Shown one piece after another: positions 50,356 to 59,864 of a DNA stretch of 64,000 nucleotides. The notes beneath the pieces are model-generated. The model searched no databases. It was not told where the DNA came from and worked only from the letters and a program-made list of their open reading frames with translations. This DNA comes from CAMCXE01 sp046347475 (lineage in GTDB: Bacteria; Pseudomonadota; Gammaproteobacteria; Pseudomonadales; Cellvibrionaceae). The stretch lies in contig JAXMGD010000006.1 in NCBI GenBank assembly GCA_046347475.1, forward strand, positions 186,001 through 250,000, written 5' to 3'. Within the stretch, counting starts at the first letter, position 1. Every line of letters begins with the position of its first letter. The translations under genes were made by a program, and so were the position numbers.

Positions 50356-51369
50356 TTATTCATGTTTTGGCAGTATTTCTTTGTTGCAAGCAGCTAGCAA
50401 GCTGTATTGGTCTGAGTCATGGTCAGAAAGAACGGTAAATATAAAAACGCCTGCCATTTTATGCTTATTAACCAATTTGCATTTGATTGCGATAGAAACC
50501 CCGCTTTCAAAAAACACATTGCCAAATTTTGACTGTGCAATTTTTTTGCTGTCGCCATCAAGCTTTTTTACTATGTCTTTAAAATCAACCTGGCGGACCT
50601 GGGCATTTTTACCCTCTACAAATTCAATACCGTAGGCGGGAAGCCCGACTATAACCTTCTCCGCTTTAAAGCCTCGGTTTAAAACATAATCCAGGGCTTT
50701 GTTAAATGTTGGCAGGTCTGAATGGTAACCTACTTTGGATGTCTTCCAGGCGCCAGTAAAATCAAACGCCATTAGGTTGACAAAATCGACATGATCTTGC
50801 AGCTCCACTCTATACTGCCCACCTAACCAATCACCCGGCGCAATATCCACAGTCAAAATAAATGGCTTGCCAAATTGCTGCCGCAACAATTTGATGAGAT
50901 CAACTAACTGCTGGCTCTCCACGGGGTCTTGGCCGCCGCGATTGAGTTCGCTTTGATAGGTCCAGAACTCCCAATCAATATCAATACCGTCAATGGAGTA
51001 TTGTTTGACATAGGCGGCTAGATTATTCACAAATAATGAGAGCGTTGCGGGGCTGTTGGTAATCTTTAAAAACCCCGCGCTCGCACTGCCCGCCCCGCCA
51101 ATTGAGAGAATGACTTTTTTGCCGTTGGCATGGGCGGCGGCTACAAGACTTTGCATAAAAATATCAGCATTTTCGGTCTGTAGGCTGCCATCCTTCTTGG
51201 GGTAAACACCTGCAATGGCCAAATGAGAAAACCGCGTCCAGGGCAGCGATTTAATGCTCTGTTCGCTGTGTTTCCAAACTGGATAAACGGCAATGATTGG
51301 CTTTGTTTCGATTGCTAAAGAGGGCGAAGAGCAGAGCAATAATAGATATAAGATAGGCAGTTTTTTCAT
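50356..51369 (-). CDS. GH18 chitinase-like glycoside hydrolase
   Basis: 337 residues: signal peptide (LPILYLLLLCSSPSLA), then a GH18 barrel. Catalytic DxxDxDxE is complete in DGIDIDWE (Asp127, Asp130, Asp132, Glu134). VILSIGGAGS and VNLMAFDFTGAW are the usual flanking strands. It ends without a binding module. It should cleave chitin or GlcNAc-containing glycans and, being exported, may use the T2SS encoded at the left edge. Confidence 0.9.
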   Translation of the reverse strand: MKKLPILYLLLLCSSPSLAIETKPIIAVYPVWKHSEQSIKSLPWTRFSHLAIAGVYPKKDGSLQTENADIFMQSLVAAAHANGKKVILSIGGAGSASAGFLKITNSPATLSLFVNNLAAYVKQYSIDGIDIDWEFWTYQSELNRGGQDPVESQQLVDLIKLLRQQFGKPFILTVDIAPGDWLGGQYRVELQDHVDFVNLMAFDFTGAWKTSKVGYHSDLPTFNKALDYVLNRGFKAEKVIVGLPAYGIEFVEGKNAQVRQVDFKDIVKKLDGDSKKIAQSKFGNVFFESGVSIAIKCKLVNKHKMAGVFIFTVLSDHDSDQYSLLAACNKEILPKHE

Positions 51370-51488
51370 ATTAGTTTATCCGTTTTGATTAAAAATCCTG
51401 CTTTTTAAGTTTTGCCAAACACATGTGGGGGCGCGCAACTTCGCAGGACCCACTTTAGTGCGCCCTACAGGGCTCAAATTTCGCTTAT

Positions 51489-52250
51489 TTATTTTCTCAG
51501 CTTATACCCCGTCTTGAACACCCACCAAACAACGCCTAGGCAAACAGCCAAAAACCCTAGCGTCATGCCGATGCTCACGCCAATATGCACATCGGCTACA
51601 CCGTAAAAACTCCAGCGGAAGCCACTGATCAAGTATACAACCGGGTTAAATAGGCTAATTTTTTGCCATAGGGGCGGTAACATGCTGATGGAGTAAAATG
51701 CGCCGCCTAAGAATGTTAAAGGCGTAACAATTAATAAAGGAATCACCTGCAGCTTTTGAAAATTATCCGCCCATAGGCCAATAATGAAGCCAAATAGACT
51801 AAAGGTGACGGCGGTGAGGACTAAAAATGCCAATGCCCAAACCGGGTGGAGTATTTCGTAGGGTACAAAAATACGTGCGGTAATTAATATTAATAAACCC
51901 AGCATAATAGATTTGCTGGCAGCGGCGCCAACATAGCCTATTAATACTTCGATCCAGGATACAGGCGCCGATAATAATTCGTAAATAGTGCCCGCCCATT
52001 TAGGCATATAGATGCCAAAAGACGCGTTGGAAATACTTTCGCTCAGTAACGACAACATTACCAGGCCGGGAATAATAAATGCCCCATAACTTATGGTATC
52101 GATAGTGCCCATGCGTGAGCCTATGGCGGTGCCAAATACAATGAAATACAGCGAAGTGGACAGCACCGGGGCGGCAATACTTTGGGCAATTGTGCGAAAG
52201 GTGCGGGCCATTTCAAAACGGTAAATGGCGCGAATGCCATACAGGTTCAT
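51489..52250 (-). CDS. ABC-2 type exporter permease
   Basis: 253 residues with six membrane segments (SLYFIVFGTAIGSRMG; GAFIIPGLVMLSLLSESISN; SIMLGLLILITARIFV; ALAFLVLTAVTFSLFGFIIG; VIPLLIVTPLTFLGGAFYSI; IGVSIGMTLGFLAVCLGVVW). The LTFLGGAFYSISMLPPLWQ stretch is the ABC-2 signature. Paired with the upstream ATPase by a 4-base overlap. YadG/YadH-like; substrate unknown. Confidence 0.92.
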   Translation of the reverse strand: MNLYGIRAIYRFEMARTFRTIAQSIAAPVLSTSLYFIVFGTAIGSRMGTIDTISYGAFIIPGLVMLSLLSESISNASFGIYMPKWAGTIYELLSAPVSWIEVLIGYVGAAASKSIMLGLLILITARIFVPYEILHPVWALAFLVLTAVTFSLFGFIIGLWADNFQKLQVIPLLIVTPLTFLGGAFYSISMLPPLWQKISLFNPVVYLISGFRWSFYGVADVHIGVSIGMTLGFLAVCLGVVWWVFKTGYKLRK

Positions 52251-53212
52251 AGCTGTGCCTCCTTCGGGGAGTGGACCAGGTTCACAAAAATATCCTCCAG
52301 CGAGCTTTCGCTGGAGCGCAGATCTTTAAAATCTATACCCTCCTCGCCCAGGGTGCGCAGTAAAAGGGCGATGCCGGTTTCTTCGGTTTGTGAATCGAAG
52401 CGGTACACCAGCGTAGTGCCGCCATCGGTAAGCTCCAGCGGCCAATCTTTTAAGCGCTCTGGAATAGCGGTAATCGGCTGCCGTAGGTTTAAAGACAATT
52501 GTTTTTTGCCTAGTTTGCGCATTAATACGTCTTTATTTTCCACCACAATTAATTCACCTTTTCGGATCACGCCAATGCGGTCCGCCATATCTTCAGCTTC
52601 TTCAATATAGTGGGTGGTGAGAATAATGGTTGTGCCACTCTCGCGCAGCTTGCGCACCATGCGCCACATATCATGGCGCAATTCAACATCCACTCCGGCA
52701 CTGGGTTCATCTAAAAATAAAATGCTCGGTTCATGGGAGAGCGCTTTAGCAATTAAAACCCGGCGCTTCATGCCGCCGGAGAGCGTCATAATTTTCGAGT
52801 CTTTTTTATCCCACAGGGAAAGATCGCGCAGAATTTTTTCCAGGTAGGCAGGGTTAGGCGCTTTGCCAAATAAACCCCGGCTGAATGTCACCGTAGCCCA
52901 TACGGATTCAAACGCATCCGTATGCAATTCCTGCGGTACAAGGCCAATGGCTGCGCGCGCCGCGCGAAAATCTTTAACAATGTCATGGCCATCTGCCGTG
53001 ACGCTGCCGGAACTGGCGTTAACGATGCCGCAAATGACGCTAATTAATGTGGTTTTACCCGCTCCATTCGGGCCTAATAGGGCAAAAATCTCCCCGCGTT
53101 GGATATCCAGGTTGATATTATTAAGGGCTTGAAAGCCGCTGTCGTAGACTTTATGGAGATTTTTGATGCTGACTATAGCGGCTGGGCCTGGGGAGGAATT
53201 TAAACTGGGCAT
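52247..53212 (-). CDS. ABC transporter ATP-binding protein
   Basis: 321 residues. Walker A LLGPNGAGKTTLI, Q-loop GLVPQELHTD, signature LSGGMKRRVLIA, Walker B SILFLDEPSAGVD, H-loop TTHYIEEAE. A C-terminal extension of ~90 residues follows, as in the YadG/DrrA-type exporters. It drives the ABC-2 permease encoded just downstream. Confidence 0.93.
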   Translation of the reverse strand: MPSLNSSPGPAAIVSIKNLHKVYDSGFQALNNINLDIQRGEIFALLGPNGAGKTTLISVICGIVNASSGSVTADGHDIVKDFRAARAAIGLVPQELHTDAFESVWATVTFSRGLFGKAPNPAYLEKILRDLSLWDKKDSKIMTLSGGMKRRVLIAKALSHEPSILFLDEPSAGVDVELRHDMWRMVRKLRESGTTIILTTHYIEEAEDMADRIGVIRKGELIVVENKDVLMRKLGKKQLSLNLRQPITAIPERLKDWPLELTDGGTTLVYRFDSQTEETGIALLLRTLGEEGIDFKDLRSSESSLEDIFVNLVHSPKEAQL

Positions 53213-53318
53213 GGTTTATTTCCGATGTCACAGGGTGATGGAAAGAGGTGATGGGGCTGTGGTTTATGGGGTGCGTTTAGCCTTTTGCAACCCTGTGGCA
53301 ATTATTGGGTTATTGTAG

Positions 53319-53340
53319 GGTGGGCAACTTGTTGCCCACC
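53319..53340. repeat. GGTGGGCAAC hairpin repeat
   Basis: GGTGGGCAAC TT GTTGCCCACC, a 10-bp perfect stem, preceded by TGTAG, with a partial third arm (GGTGGGCAAT) near 53380. This is a common intergenic repeat type. Confidence 0.65.
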
Positions 53341-53411
53341 ATGTTCAAATATGAAAATTACTTGGCTTTTTCTGCTGGTGGGCAATAAATCGCCCCCTCT
53401 ATCGGCCATAT

Positions 53412-54167
53412 CTATTCTACTGGGAAGGGGCCACGTTCAAGATGAAGTACCTTTCTATCCGCAACCTGGTCACTCTTTATATCAACCTCTGATTCAACAC
53501 TTTTCATCATTACAACATTCCAAACCGCCAGTTTCAGGTAAGGGCACCTCAATCGAGCCAGCTCGAGGTGCTGATGTCTGTTTACAAATCTATTTGCATC
53601 TATGAGATCTGCATACAACTCGAGATATTTTTTTACTGGGGGTTTGGGATTTTCACAGCCATGTACAAGTAGGTTGCGAATTAACCTAATTTCTACGAAA
53701 CGAGGCGGAAAACTATCCTTATTCCAGTTGTCTTGATCTACACCTGCGGCTTCACAAATAAGGTCTAGCATTACAAAACACAACACCACATCTTGAGTGT
53801 GGCTGGCGACGCTCCACGCATACACTATAAATTCCAACGATTTATCCGACCAGCCAACATGCGCGGGCGGGTGTTGATGATAATGACCGAAGAGACCAGG
53901 TATATTTACTGTTACATCTCCAGGATTAGGCGAGATTGCAATATCGGTAGCTTTTAGCAGAATTTCTGTAAACGCATTCAGACGATATAATTCCCTATTA
54001 ATCCATCTGGAACATCGATTGCGAAACGCATCACTCGATTCATTGCTATCGCGGTCGATTTCAAATTCAACTTTATCATCTGTTACACGACAACCTGCCT
54101 GCTCAAGCAGGCTTACCTGTAGTGGTGTTAAACCAGAAATTTTACAATTCACATTGTAGGGCGGCAT
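53412..54167 (-). CDS. Hypothetical protein, unknown family
   Basis: 251 residues from the ATG at 54167, which has TGGAG six bases upstream. Soluble, no signal peptide. The middle (SLEFIVYAWSVASHTQDVVLC, then FPPRFVEIRLIRNLLVHG) is helical, and the RxxxVHG-like RNLLVHG recalls HEPN-type RxxxxH motifs, but I cannot assign a family. Composition is AT-rich. It lies beside a toxin-antitoxin patch and an intergenic repeat region, so it may be a mobile accessory gene. Confidence 0.65.
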   Translation of the reverse strand: MPPYNVNCKISGLTPLQVSLLEQAGCRVTDDKVEFEIDRDSNESSDAFRNRCSRWINRELYRLNAFTEILLKATDIAISPNPGDVTVNIPGLFGHYHQHPPAHVGWSDKSLEFIVYAWSVASHTQDVVLCFVMLDLICEAAGVDQDNWNKDSFPPRFVEIRLIRNLLVHGCENPKPPVKKYLELYADLIDANRFVNRHQHLELARLRCPYLKLAVWNVVMMKSVESEVDIKSDQVADRKVLHLERGPFPVE

Positions 54168-54624
54168 ACCGATCTCCATTAAGTTCTGCAACGCGCAGTG
54201 CGGCTGTGCAAGCTAATATTCAAATCTTAGTCATATCAACCATTTTGCCCAAGACTGTAAAATTTTTTGCTTGGTTGGGGCGAAACTATCGGCTCAGCTG
54301 CGCTACGTCAAGCCCCAACCTTTAGGTCTCAATACGTAGGGAATTAATCGGGGATTACCCAATGAATTCTTCAAGTAGAAGGGGTATCTTTGCGATATTT
54401 ATCAGGGTTTAGGTGCTGTAGTGTGCGAAGCTGCACGCATGGTGGAGTGTGGAACCATGTAGGGCGAGTTTCAACCCGCGCTGTACGGTGCCGTCAATTT
54501 TGATATTTTTTCCCCGAGCAAATAGTGGCGGTATTACATTTTATCGAAAATGCGCTTGGCTGATGGTGCTTTGCGTGGGTTACGCCTGGGGCTAATCCAC
54601 CTCACGGGTCTATATTCGCATATG

Positions 54625-54651
54625 CATTCCCACGCAGAGCTAGGGAACGAG
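54625..54651. repeat. CTCGTTCCC..GTGGGAATG repeat, copy 2 (inverted)
   Basis: CATTCCCACGCAGAGCTAGGG..ACGAG, the inverse of 50274-50300 with two base changes. Confidence 0.7.
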
Positions 54652-54680
54652 TCAGGCATTGCAACGAGAACCAATAATTG

Positions 54681-54732
54681 CCGTTCGTGGTGAGCCTGTC
54701 GAACCACCCTTCGACAGGCTCAGGGTGAACGG
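54681..54732. repeat. CCGTTCGTGG..CCTGTCGAA palindromic repeat
   Basis: CCGTTC..GTGAGCCTGTCGAA is answered by TTCGACAGGCTCAGGGTGAACGG. This is a very widespread intergenic stem-loop in Proteobacteria as I recall it. Confidence 0.75.
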
Positions 54733-54742
54733 AATCCGTAAA

Positions 54743-55168
54743 TTAATTACATTGCCCCCCGTCCCGCACTAATACAACCCGACTAAACTCCAAAAACTCA
54801 TCCAAATGATCGGTAATAATTTTCACCGTAATCGGCAGTTGCAACGCCTGATAATCGTGCACAGCAATATTGCGAAACCCCACCATGCGTTTTAGGCTTT
54901 CGGCAAGTTCCGGCCTAATCCAGCCAGCCTGGGCGAGCAAAGTAAAAATATCCCGCGCGCTTTGGGGCACGCCTAATTTTTCGCGGCGGATAATGCGTTG
55001 CCCTAAAACTTGCGCTGCTTCGCAGGCGCGTTGAATATTTAAAATGGCGGCGTCTTGGCGGGTGAAATCAAGGGCGAAGCCTGCGGGGTTGTGGGCATAT
55101 TCTTGTTTGGCGCGGGCCACGCTGCGCTCGATGGTGGCAGCTTTGTTAATTAATACATCATCGACCAT
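54743..55168 (-). CDS. hepT: HepT-like toxin (HEPN RNase)
   Basis: 141 residues. The HEPN catalytic motif RX4HXY is complete: Arg99, His104, Tyr106 in GFRNIAVHDY. FALDFTRQDAAILNIQRACEAAQVLG is the typical HepT helix. Toxin of the MntA-HepT type: an RNase whose Tyr is AMPylated by the partner antitoxin. It overlaps the antitoxin gene by 11 bases, antitoxin first. Confidence 0.9.
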   Translation of the reverse strand: MVDDVLINKAATIERSVARAKQEYAHNPAGFALDFTRQDAAILNIQRACEAAQVLGQRIIRREKLGVPQSARDIFTLLAQAGWIRPELAESLKRMVGFRNIAVHDYQALQLPITVKIITDHLDEFLEFSRVVLVRDGGQCN

Positions 55169-55553
55169 AAATACTCCCCGTTTTTTGAATATCCGCTAAT
55201 AGGTCCGCGCGAGCGGTATCGAGGGCGGTTTTTTCACTTAAAATAAATGCTTCATAAATACCCGCTTGCACATCCAGCTGCCACCAGCATTCGCCGGTGG
55301 TAATTATTTGATATTGCATAACGGTGCTGGCCGCTCGCAGGTCCACTAAGTCAACTGGGCAGTGTGTGATGTCGCTGAGGCTTTGGGCCAGTGACCATAA
55401 ATGCGGTGGGTCGGCGTAGCCTGCAATTAATACGGCTAGGTCTAGGTCGCTGTGCGCGTTATGCGTGCCTTGAACGCGGCTACCAAAGGCGTAAATGGCT
55501 AATAGATTCGGTAATTCTGCTTGTAGTGCGTGAACGATGCGGTCGCGGTTCAT
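55158..55553 (-). CDS. mntA: MntA-like antitoxin (minimal nucleotidyltransferase)
   Basis: 131 residues. The nucleotidyltransferase motif GSX10DXD is complete (Gly24-Ser25, Asp36, Asp38 in YAFGSRVQGT..SDLDLAV). It AMPylates and silences HepT. The C-terminal helix (FILSEKTALDTARADLLADI) is typical. First gene of the pair. Confidence 0.9.
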   Translation of the reverse strand: MNRDRIVHALQAELPNLLAIYAFGSRVQGTHNAHSDLDLAVLIAGYADPPHLWSLAQSLSDITHCPVDLVDLRAASTVMQYQIITTGECWWQLDVQAGIYEAFILSEKTALDTARADLLADIQKTGSIYGR

Positions 55554-55570
55554 GCAGTTACACTCTTATT

Positions 55571-55750
55571 TTAACTGGCAGGGTTTGTTTTAGTGTGCCA
55601 TGTGCGTTGAATTTTAGCTAAGAGTTCATCTGTTACTCGAATCAGCTCCTGCAGCAGAGTTTCATCTGCATCCTGAAAACCGTCATATTCAGCCAAACTC
55701 CTGCGCTCATGTCCTAAGCCTGCAAATGTGTATCGGCCCCAGTATGGGTG
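55571..55750 (-). pseudogene. C-terminal remnant of a HEPN-type protein
   Basis: About 59 codons are open without a start, ending TAA at 55571; an in-frame TAG lies just upstream (55751-55753). The translation GLGHERRSLAEYDGFQDADE, then TLLQELIRVTDELLAKI, fits the end of SAV_6107-like HEPN proteins (RRxxNxAEYxG) as I remember them. No N-terminal part remains. It is sandwiched between two toxin-antitoxin pairs. Confidence 0.4.
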
Positions 55751-55799
55751 CTATGGATCCCTAGCTTATGACTTTGCGGCAGTTTGCCCGCACCCACAA

Positions 55800-56090
55800 C
55801 TACCAGCGCTTGGGCAGCCTGCGTGAGGCGTGAAATACGCGCAGAATTTCAACGGTCTGATTTCGGGGGTTAACTCGATAGGGGACTATATAACGGGTAT
55901 TGGGGACAACTAATTCGCGCGTCCCAGGTATGCGCCCTGGGTGCCCAAGGGCTGGGTTTTCGGATAAAAGTTTAATTGCAGCGACAATTCTGTGAACCAC
56001 GAGTTGAGCGGCGGCTAGGTTGTCTTGGGCAATGTATTCGGCTTCATCGTTGAGATTGTGCAGCGCTGTTTTTAGCCACTTAATTTGCAT
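55800..56090 (-). CDS. ParE/RelE-family toxin
   Basis: 96 residues from ATG 56090, with GGGG five bases upstream inside the antitoxin gene. QIKWLKTALHNLNDEAEYIA, NPALGHPGRIPGTRELVV, RYIVPYRVNPRNQTVEIL and VFHASRRLPKRW follow the ParE fold order. Targets gyrase or mRNA depending on subfamily; the GHPGR..GTREL pattern favours ParE. It overlaps the antitoxin gene. Confidence 0.9.
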   Translation of the reverse strand: MQIKWLKTALHNLNDEAEYIAQDNLAAAQLVVHRIVAAIKLLSENPALGHPGRIPGTRELVVPNTRYIVPYRVNPRNQTVEILRVFHASRRLPKRW

Positions 56091-56322
56091 CAACACCCCA
56101 TTTGCCTAATGTTTCCGTAATTGCTTGGCTGGATGCGAAGTCGCCCTTGTCGGCTTCTTCAAGTGCACTGTTAATTTCCTGCAGTTGCCACTCATTGAGT
56201 TCAACATAATCGTGCAGTGCCTGGGCCGCTAAATATGATTTCGAACGATGGGTTACTGCAGCGAGTTGATCAAGGCGTTCTTTTAATTCGGACTCAATGC
56301 GAATAGTCATGGTGGTGGACAT
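56080..56322 (-). CDS. Ribbon-helix-helix antitoxin (CopG/ParD-like)
   Basis: 80 residues from ATG 56322. The RHH domain MTIRIESELKERLDQLAAV is followed by HRSKSYLAAQALHDYVEL, then an acidic tail that would bind the toxin. First gene of the pair and likely autoregulator. Upstream GTG/ATG starts are open but lack a ribosome site. Confidence 0.9.
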   Translation of the reverse strand: MSTTMTIRIESELKERLDQLAAVTHRSKSYLAAQALHDYVELNEWQLQEINSALEEADKGDFASSQAITETLGKWGVDAN

Positions 56323-56459
56323 GGTAAAACCCCGCTGTGTTTGAATGTACACATTATAGTACGGGTAGGGGGTGTCCAGGTTGCGCCTGTTTTTGGGTTT
56401 GTGCCTCCAAGCCGATTTTGCAATTTGCTATATGTAGCCGGGGAGCAAACAAATCCCCC

Positions 56460-57962
56460 TCACCGCCCCGAAGCCCGATCCAAACTGCGATAGGCCACCG
56501 CCTCACTCAAATGCGCGCTGGTAATGCTGGGCGATTGTTGTAAATCCGCCAGGGTGCGGGCCAGGCGCAAAATGCGGTCGTAGGCGCGGGCGGATAAATG
56601 TAGGCGCTGCATGACCTGTTCTAATAATTGTTGTTCGGCCGCGCCAAGAGCACAGTGCGCGCGCAGCTGTTTGCCTTGCAAGGCGGCGTTGAGCATCCCT
56701 TGGCGGTTAATTTGTAGCGCTTGGCAGGCGGCGACGCGTTTGCGCACCTGGGCGGAGGTTTCCCCTGCGGATTGGTGTTGTAATTCACTGATCGGAATAG
56801 CCTGCACTTGCAGGTGAATGTCGATGCGATCGAGCAGGGGGCCGGAGATTTTGTCCCGGTAGCGGGCTACTTGTTGTGGGGTGCAGCGGCAGCGGCCGGA
56901 GTTATCGCCAAAATAACCGCAAGGGCAGGGGTTCATGGCGGCTACCAGCTGGAACTGCGCCGGGTATTCCACTTGTGCGTTGGCCCTGGAAATACAAATA
57001 CAGCCGGTTTCTAAGGGTTCGCGCAATACTTCTAATACTGTGCGCGGGAATTCGGGCAATTCGTCTAAAAATAACACGCCGCGATGGGCCAAGGAGATTT
57101 CGCCAGGTTTAGGATTTGCGCCACCTCCTACCAAGGCTACTGCAGATGAGGTGTGATGGGGTGAACGGAAGGGGCGGCGGAAGTAATCGGCGAGGTTTTT
57201 GGCTTGTGCGAGGGAATTTACCGCTGCCACTTCCAAGGCTTCATCCTCCCGCAGGGGCGGCAAAATGGTGGGCAGGCGGCTGGCCAGCATGGATTTGCCG
57301 GTGCCGGGCGGGCCGTATAACAGCAGATTGTGGCCTCCGGCGGCGGCCACTTCCAGGGCGCGGCGGGCGGCTTTTTGGCCTTTTACATCGCTTAAGTCTT
57401 TTTCGTATTGTTCGCTCCAGGCCGGGCAGGGCTCGGGGGCTGGCAGTTGCTCGCGGCCGGCCAAATGAGCGCAAACGCGCAGTAGGTTGGCGGCTAAAAA
57501 TTTACCTTCCTGGCCCGTGAGGGACACTTCAGGCCCGTTGTCTTCGGCAAGAATTAACTGCCGATGGGCTTTATCTGCGGCCATGGCGGCGGCAATGGCG
57601 CCGCGCACCGGGCGCAGCTCGCCCGAGAGGGCCAGCTCCCCTAAGAATTCGTAATCGGCCAGAGCGGTGCTGGGGATTTGTTCGGAGGCGGCGAGTATGC
57701 CGAGGGCTATGGCCAGGTCGTAGCGGCCGCCTTCTTTGGGGAGATCTGCCGGGGCTAGGTTGACGGTGATGCGCTGCTGGGGGAATTCAAAGTGGCTATT
57801 GATGAGGGCGCTGCGCACGCGATCTTTACTTTCTTTCACGGCGGCTTCAGGCAGGCCTACAATGGTAAAGCCGGGCAGGCCAATGGAGAGGTGGGCTTCA
57901 ACGGTAACTAAAGGCGCATTCACGCCCAATTGGGCCCGTGTGTAGACAATTGCTAGCGACAT
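56460..57962 (-). CDS. comM: ComM/YifB-like Mg-chelatase-family AAA ATPase
   Basis: 500 residues from ATG 57962 (AAGGA five bases upstream). N-terminal Lon-like domain (VTVEAHLSIGLPGFTIVGLPE, RITVNLAPADLPKEGGRYDL), Walker A LLYGPPGTGKSMLASRLP, RGVLFLDELPEFPR (Walker B), four Cys near AAMNPCPCGYFGDNSGRCRC and a C-terminal helicase-like lid. ComM is a branch-migration helicase that aids integration of incoming DNA in natural transformation. Stand-alone gene. Confidence 0.95.
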   Translation of the reverse strand: MSLAIVYTRAQLGVNAPLVTVEAHLSIGLPGFTIVGLPEAAVKESKDRVRSALINSHFEFPQQRITVNLAPADLPKEGGRYDLAIALGILAASEQIPSTALADYEFLGELALSGELRPVRGAIAAAMAADKAHRQLILAEDNGPEVSLTGQEGKFLAANLLRVCAHLAGREQLPAPEPCPAWSEQYEKDLSDVKGQKAARRALEVAAAGGHNLLLYGPPGTGKSMLASRLPTILPPLREDEALEVAAVNSLAQAKNLADYFRRPFRSPHHTSSAVALVGGGANPKPGEISLAHRGVLFLDELPEFPRTVLEVLREPLETGCICISRANAQVEYPAQFQLVAAMNPCPCGYFGDNSGRCRCTPQQVARYRDKISGPLLDRIDIHLQVQAIPISELQHQSAGETSAQVRKRVAACQALQINRQGMLNAALQGKQLRAHCALGAAEQQLLEQVMQRLHLSARAYDRILRLARTLADLQQSPSITSAHLSEAVAYRSLDRASGR

Positions 57963-58184
57963 AGCCATCCTTAGTTAGGCTTAATTGCAGGGGGATGAGC
58001 GATTGTAAAAGCCTGTTGCCGCCGCGACAATCCTTCGGTTGTGAACAAAGGCTGCCTGTGCGGCGGACAGTTCTGGACTCTTCACCAAAAACACCACAAA
58101 ATGCGCGCGCTCAAAAATAGCGCTCACCCTGCGCCAAGCCTTCGGGGCTTGCAGCATTTTTTCGAACTATTCAGGCGGATTGCA

Positions 58185-59846
58185 GTGACTAAACAATTAA
58201 CTTCTCTCGTAGTGGCCATGGCCGCGTTGGTAAGTTACCCGGCCCTGGCCGAAGAAAAACCCGAGTCTACCCTGACAGCGCTCAAATCAGCCGCTGCCAA
58301 AGCCCTCGGTGTGAAGTTGGCCAACGATGACCTACCCGAGGAGCCACCTAAAGAGCCCGGCGAACCGCCAACTTTTTACGATACCGTGGTGGTGCAGGAA
58401 GCTAAAAAGCTTTCGTTACAGAATTATGAGCACCCGGTAAAAGACGCCTCTAAAGCGCTTACCCAAGTGGATTATTCCCAGTACCGCGCCATACGGTTTA
58501 ACACTGAAAAATCCCTCTGGCGCGATCAGTCGCCGTTTGAAGTACAGTTTTTTCACCCAGGCTTTTTGTATCAAGACCCGCTCACTATTAACACCTTGGA
58601 AAATGACCTAGCGGCCACCGTGAATTTTGACCGCAGCCTCTTCCGCTACGACGGCCCAGCGGCCCCCTTGGCCGAAACCCCGCTGCCTTCCAACAACTTT
58701 GCCGGTTTCCGCGTCCACTACTCGCTGAACTCGTCCAAATACAAAGATGAGTTCATGGTGTTCCAGGGCGCCTCTTATTTTCGTCTCGTCGGCCCCGGCC
58801 AGGCCTATGGTTTGTCGGCGCGCGGCTTGGCGATTGATACAGCTGAGCCTACCGGCGAGGAATTCCCTTACTTCCGTGAGTTCTGGCTGAAAAAACCCGG
58901 CCCCAACGAAAATACCCTGACCATTTACGCCCTGTTGGACAGCCCCTCTTTGGCGGGCGCCTACAAGTTTGAAGTGAAGCCGGGCCGCCGCGTTGAGGTT
59001 GAGGTGGAGGGCACTTTATTCGCCCGTAAAGATGTGAAAAAACTCGGTATTGCGCCTTTAACCAGTATGTTTGTGTTTGGTGAGAACTCCGTGGTGCACC
59101 ACGATGATTACCGCAAAGAAGTGCACGACTCCGACGGCTTACAAATTCTTACCGGCACAGGCGAGTGGATTTGGCGCCCCTTGCAAAACCCCGTTAACTT
59201 GCACGTATCGGCCATGCAGGATAAAAGCCCCAAAGGTTACGGCCTGATGCAGCGGGATCGCGAGTTCGACCATTATTTGGATGTGGAAGCCCACTACCAC
59301 CAGCGTCCCAGCCTGTGGGTTGAACCCATCGGCAAGTGGGGTAAGGGTGCTGTGGAGCTGGTGGAAATTCCCACCGATTCCGAAACCAATGACAACGTAG
59401 TGGCCTATTGGATTTCTGCTAAACCGCTCCTTGCGAAGCAGAAAAAACACTTCCGCTACCGCTTAAAAGTGCTGAACGAGACCGCCCCCAATGCCAATTT
59501 GGGCCGTGTGCTCTATACCACCACGGGCTGGGCGGCGTTGCCGGGCCAAGCCAACCCACCACCTAAATCCAAGCGTTTGTTTGTGGTTGATTTCTACAGC
59601 GGTGATTTAGAAGGCGTTAGCGGCGATATGCCGGTGGTGCCCAACCTGACCACCAGCAGCGGTAAGGTGAGCGATTTAATGCTGCAGAAAATCCCCGGCC
59701 TTGAGCGCTGGCGCGCCTACTTCAAGCTGGAGCCTGAGGCCAATAAGCCTGTGGATATGCGCTTAAGCCTCAGCCTCAATGGCAAGCCGATTACCGAAAC
59801 CTGGACCTATGTCTGGTACCCCGAAAGCCTGCCGAAAAGCAAATAA
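58185..59846 (+). CDS. opgG: Glucan biosynthesis protein G
   Basis: 553 residues from GTG 58185, with AGGCGGA upstream. This start puts a proper signal peptide (LTSLVVAMAALVSYPALAEE) at the N-terminus. FYDTVVVQEAKKLSLQNY, YRAIRFNTEKSLWRDQSPFEVQFFHPG and EFWLKKPGPNENTLTIYALL are OpgG hallmarks. It acts in the periplasm to branch or modify osmoregulated periplasmic glucans. It has an N-terminal Pro/Glu-rich insert (about 45-65) after the signal peptide. opgH follows after 18 bases. Confidence 0.95.
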   Translation: MTKQLTSLVVAMAALVSYPALAEEKPESTLTALKSAAAKALGVKLANDDLPEEPPKEPGEPPTFYDTVVVQEAKKLSLQNYEHPVKDASKALTQVDYSQYRAIRFNTEKSLWRDQSPFEVQFFHPGFLYQDPLTINTLENDLAATVNFDRSLFRYDGPAAPLAETPLPSNNFAGFRVHYSLNSSKYKDEFMVFQGASYFRLVGPGQAYGLSARGLAIDTAEPTGEEFPYFREFWLKKPGPNENTLTIYALLDSPSLAGAYKFEVKPGRRVEVEVEGTLFARKDVKKLGIAPLTSMFVFGENSVVHHDDYRKEVHDSDGLQILTGTGEWIWRPLQNPVNLHVSAMQDKSPKGYGLMQRDREFDHYLDVEAHYHQRPSLWVEPIGKWGKGAVELVEIPTDSETNDNVVAYWISAKPLLAKQKKHFRYRLKVLNETAPNANLGRVLYTTTGWAALPGQANPPPKSKRLFVVDFYSGDLEGVSGDMPVVPNLTTSSGKVSDLMLQKIPGLERWRAYFKLEPEANKPVDMRLSLSLNGKPITETWTYVWYPESLPKSK

Positions 59847-59864
59847 CCGAAAGTTAAATCCCCT

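Larger units (their letters stand above)
54168..54742. other. Intergenic stretch with dispersed repeats
   Basis: No gene supported. It holds two common palindromic repeats (54625-54651 and 54681-54732) and a GTAGGGCGAGTTTCAACCCGC-like partial module near 54465. Confidence 0.5.
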
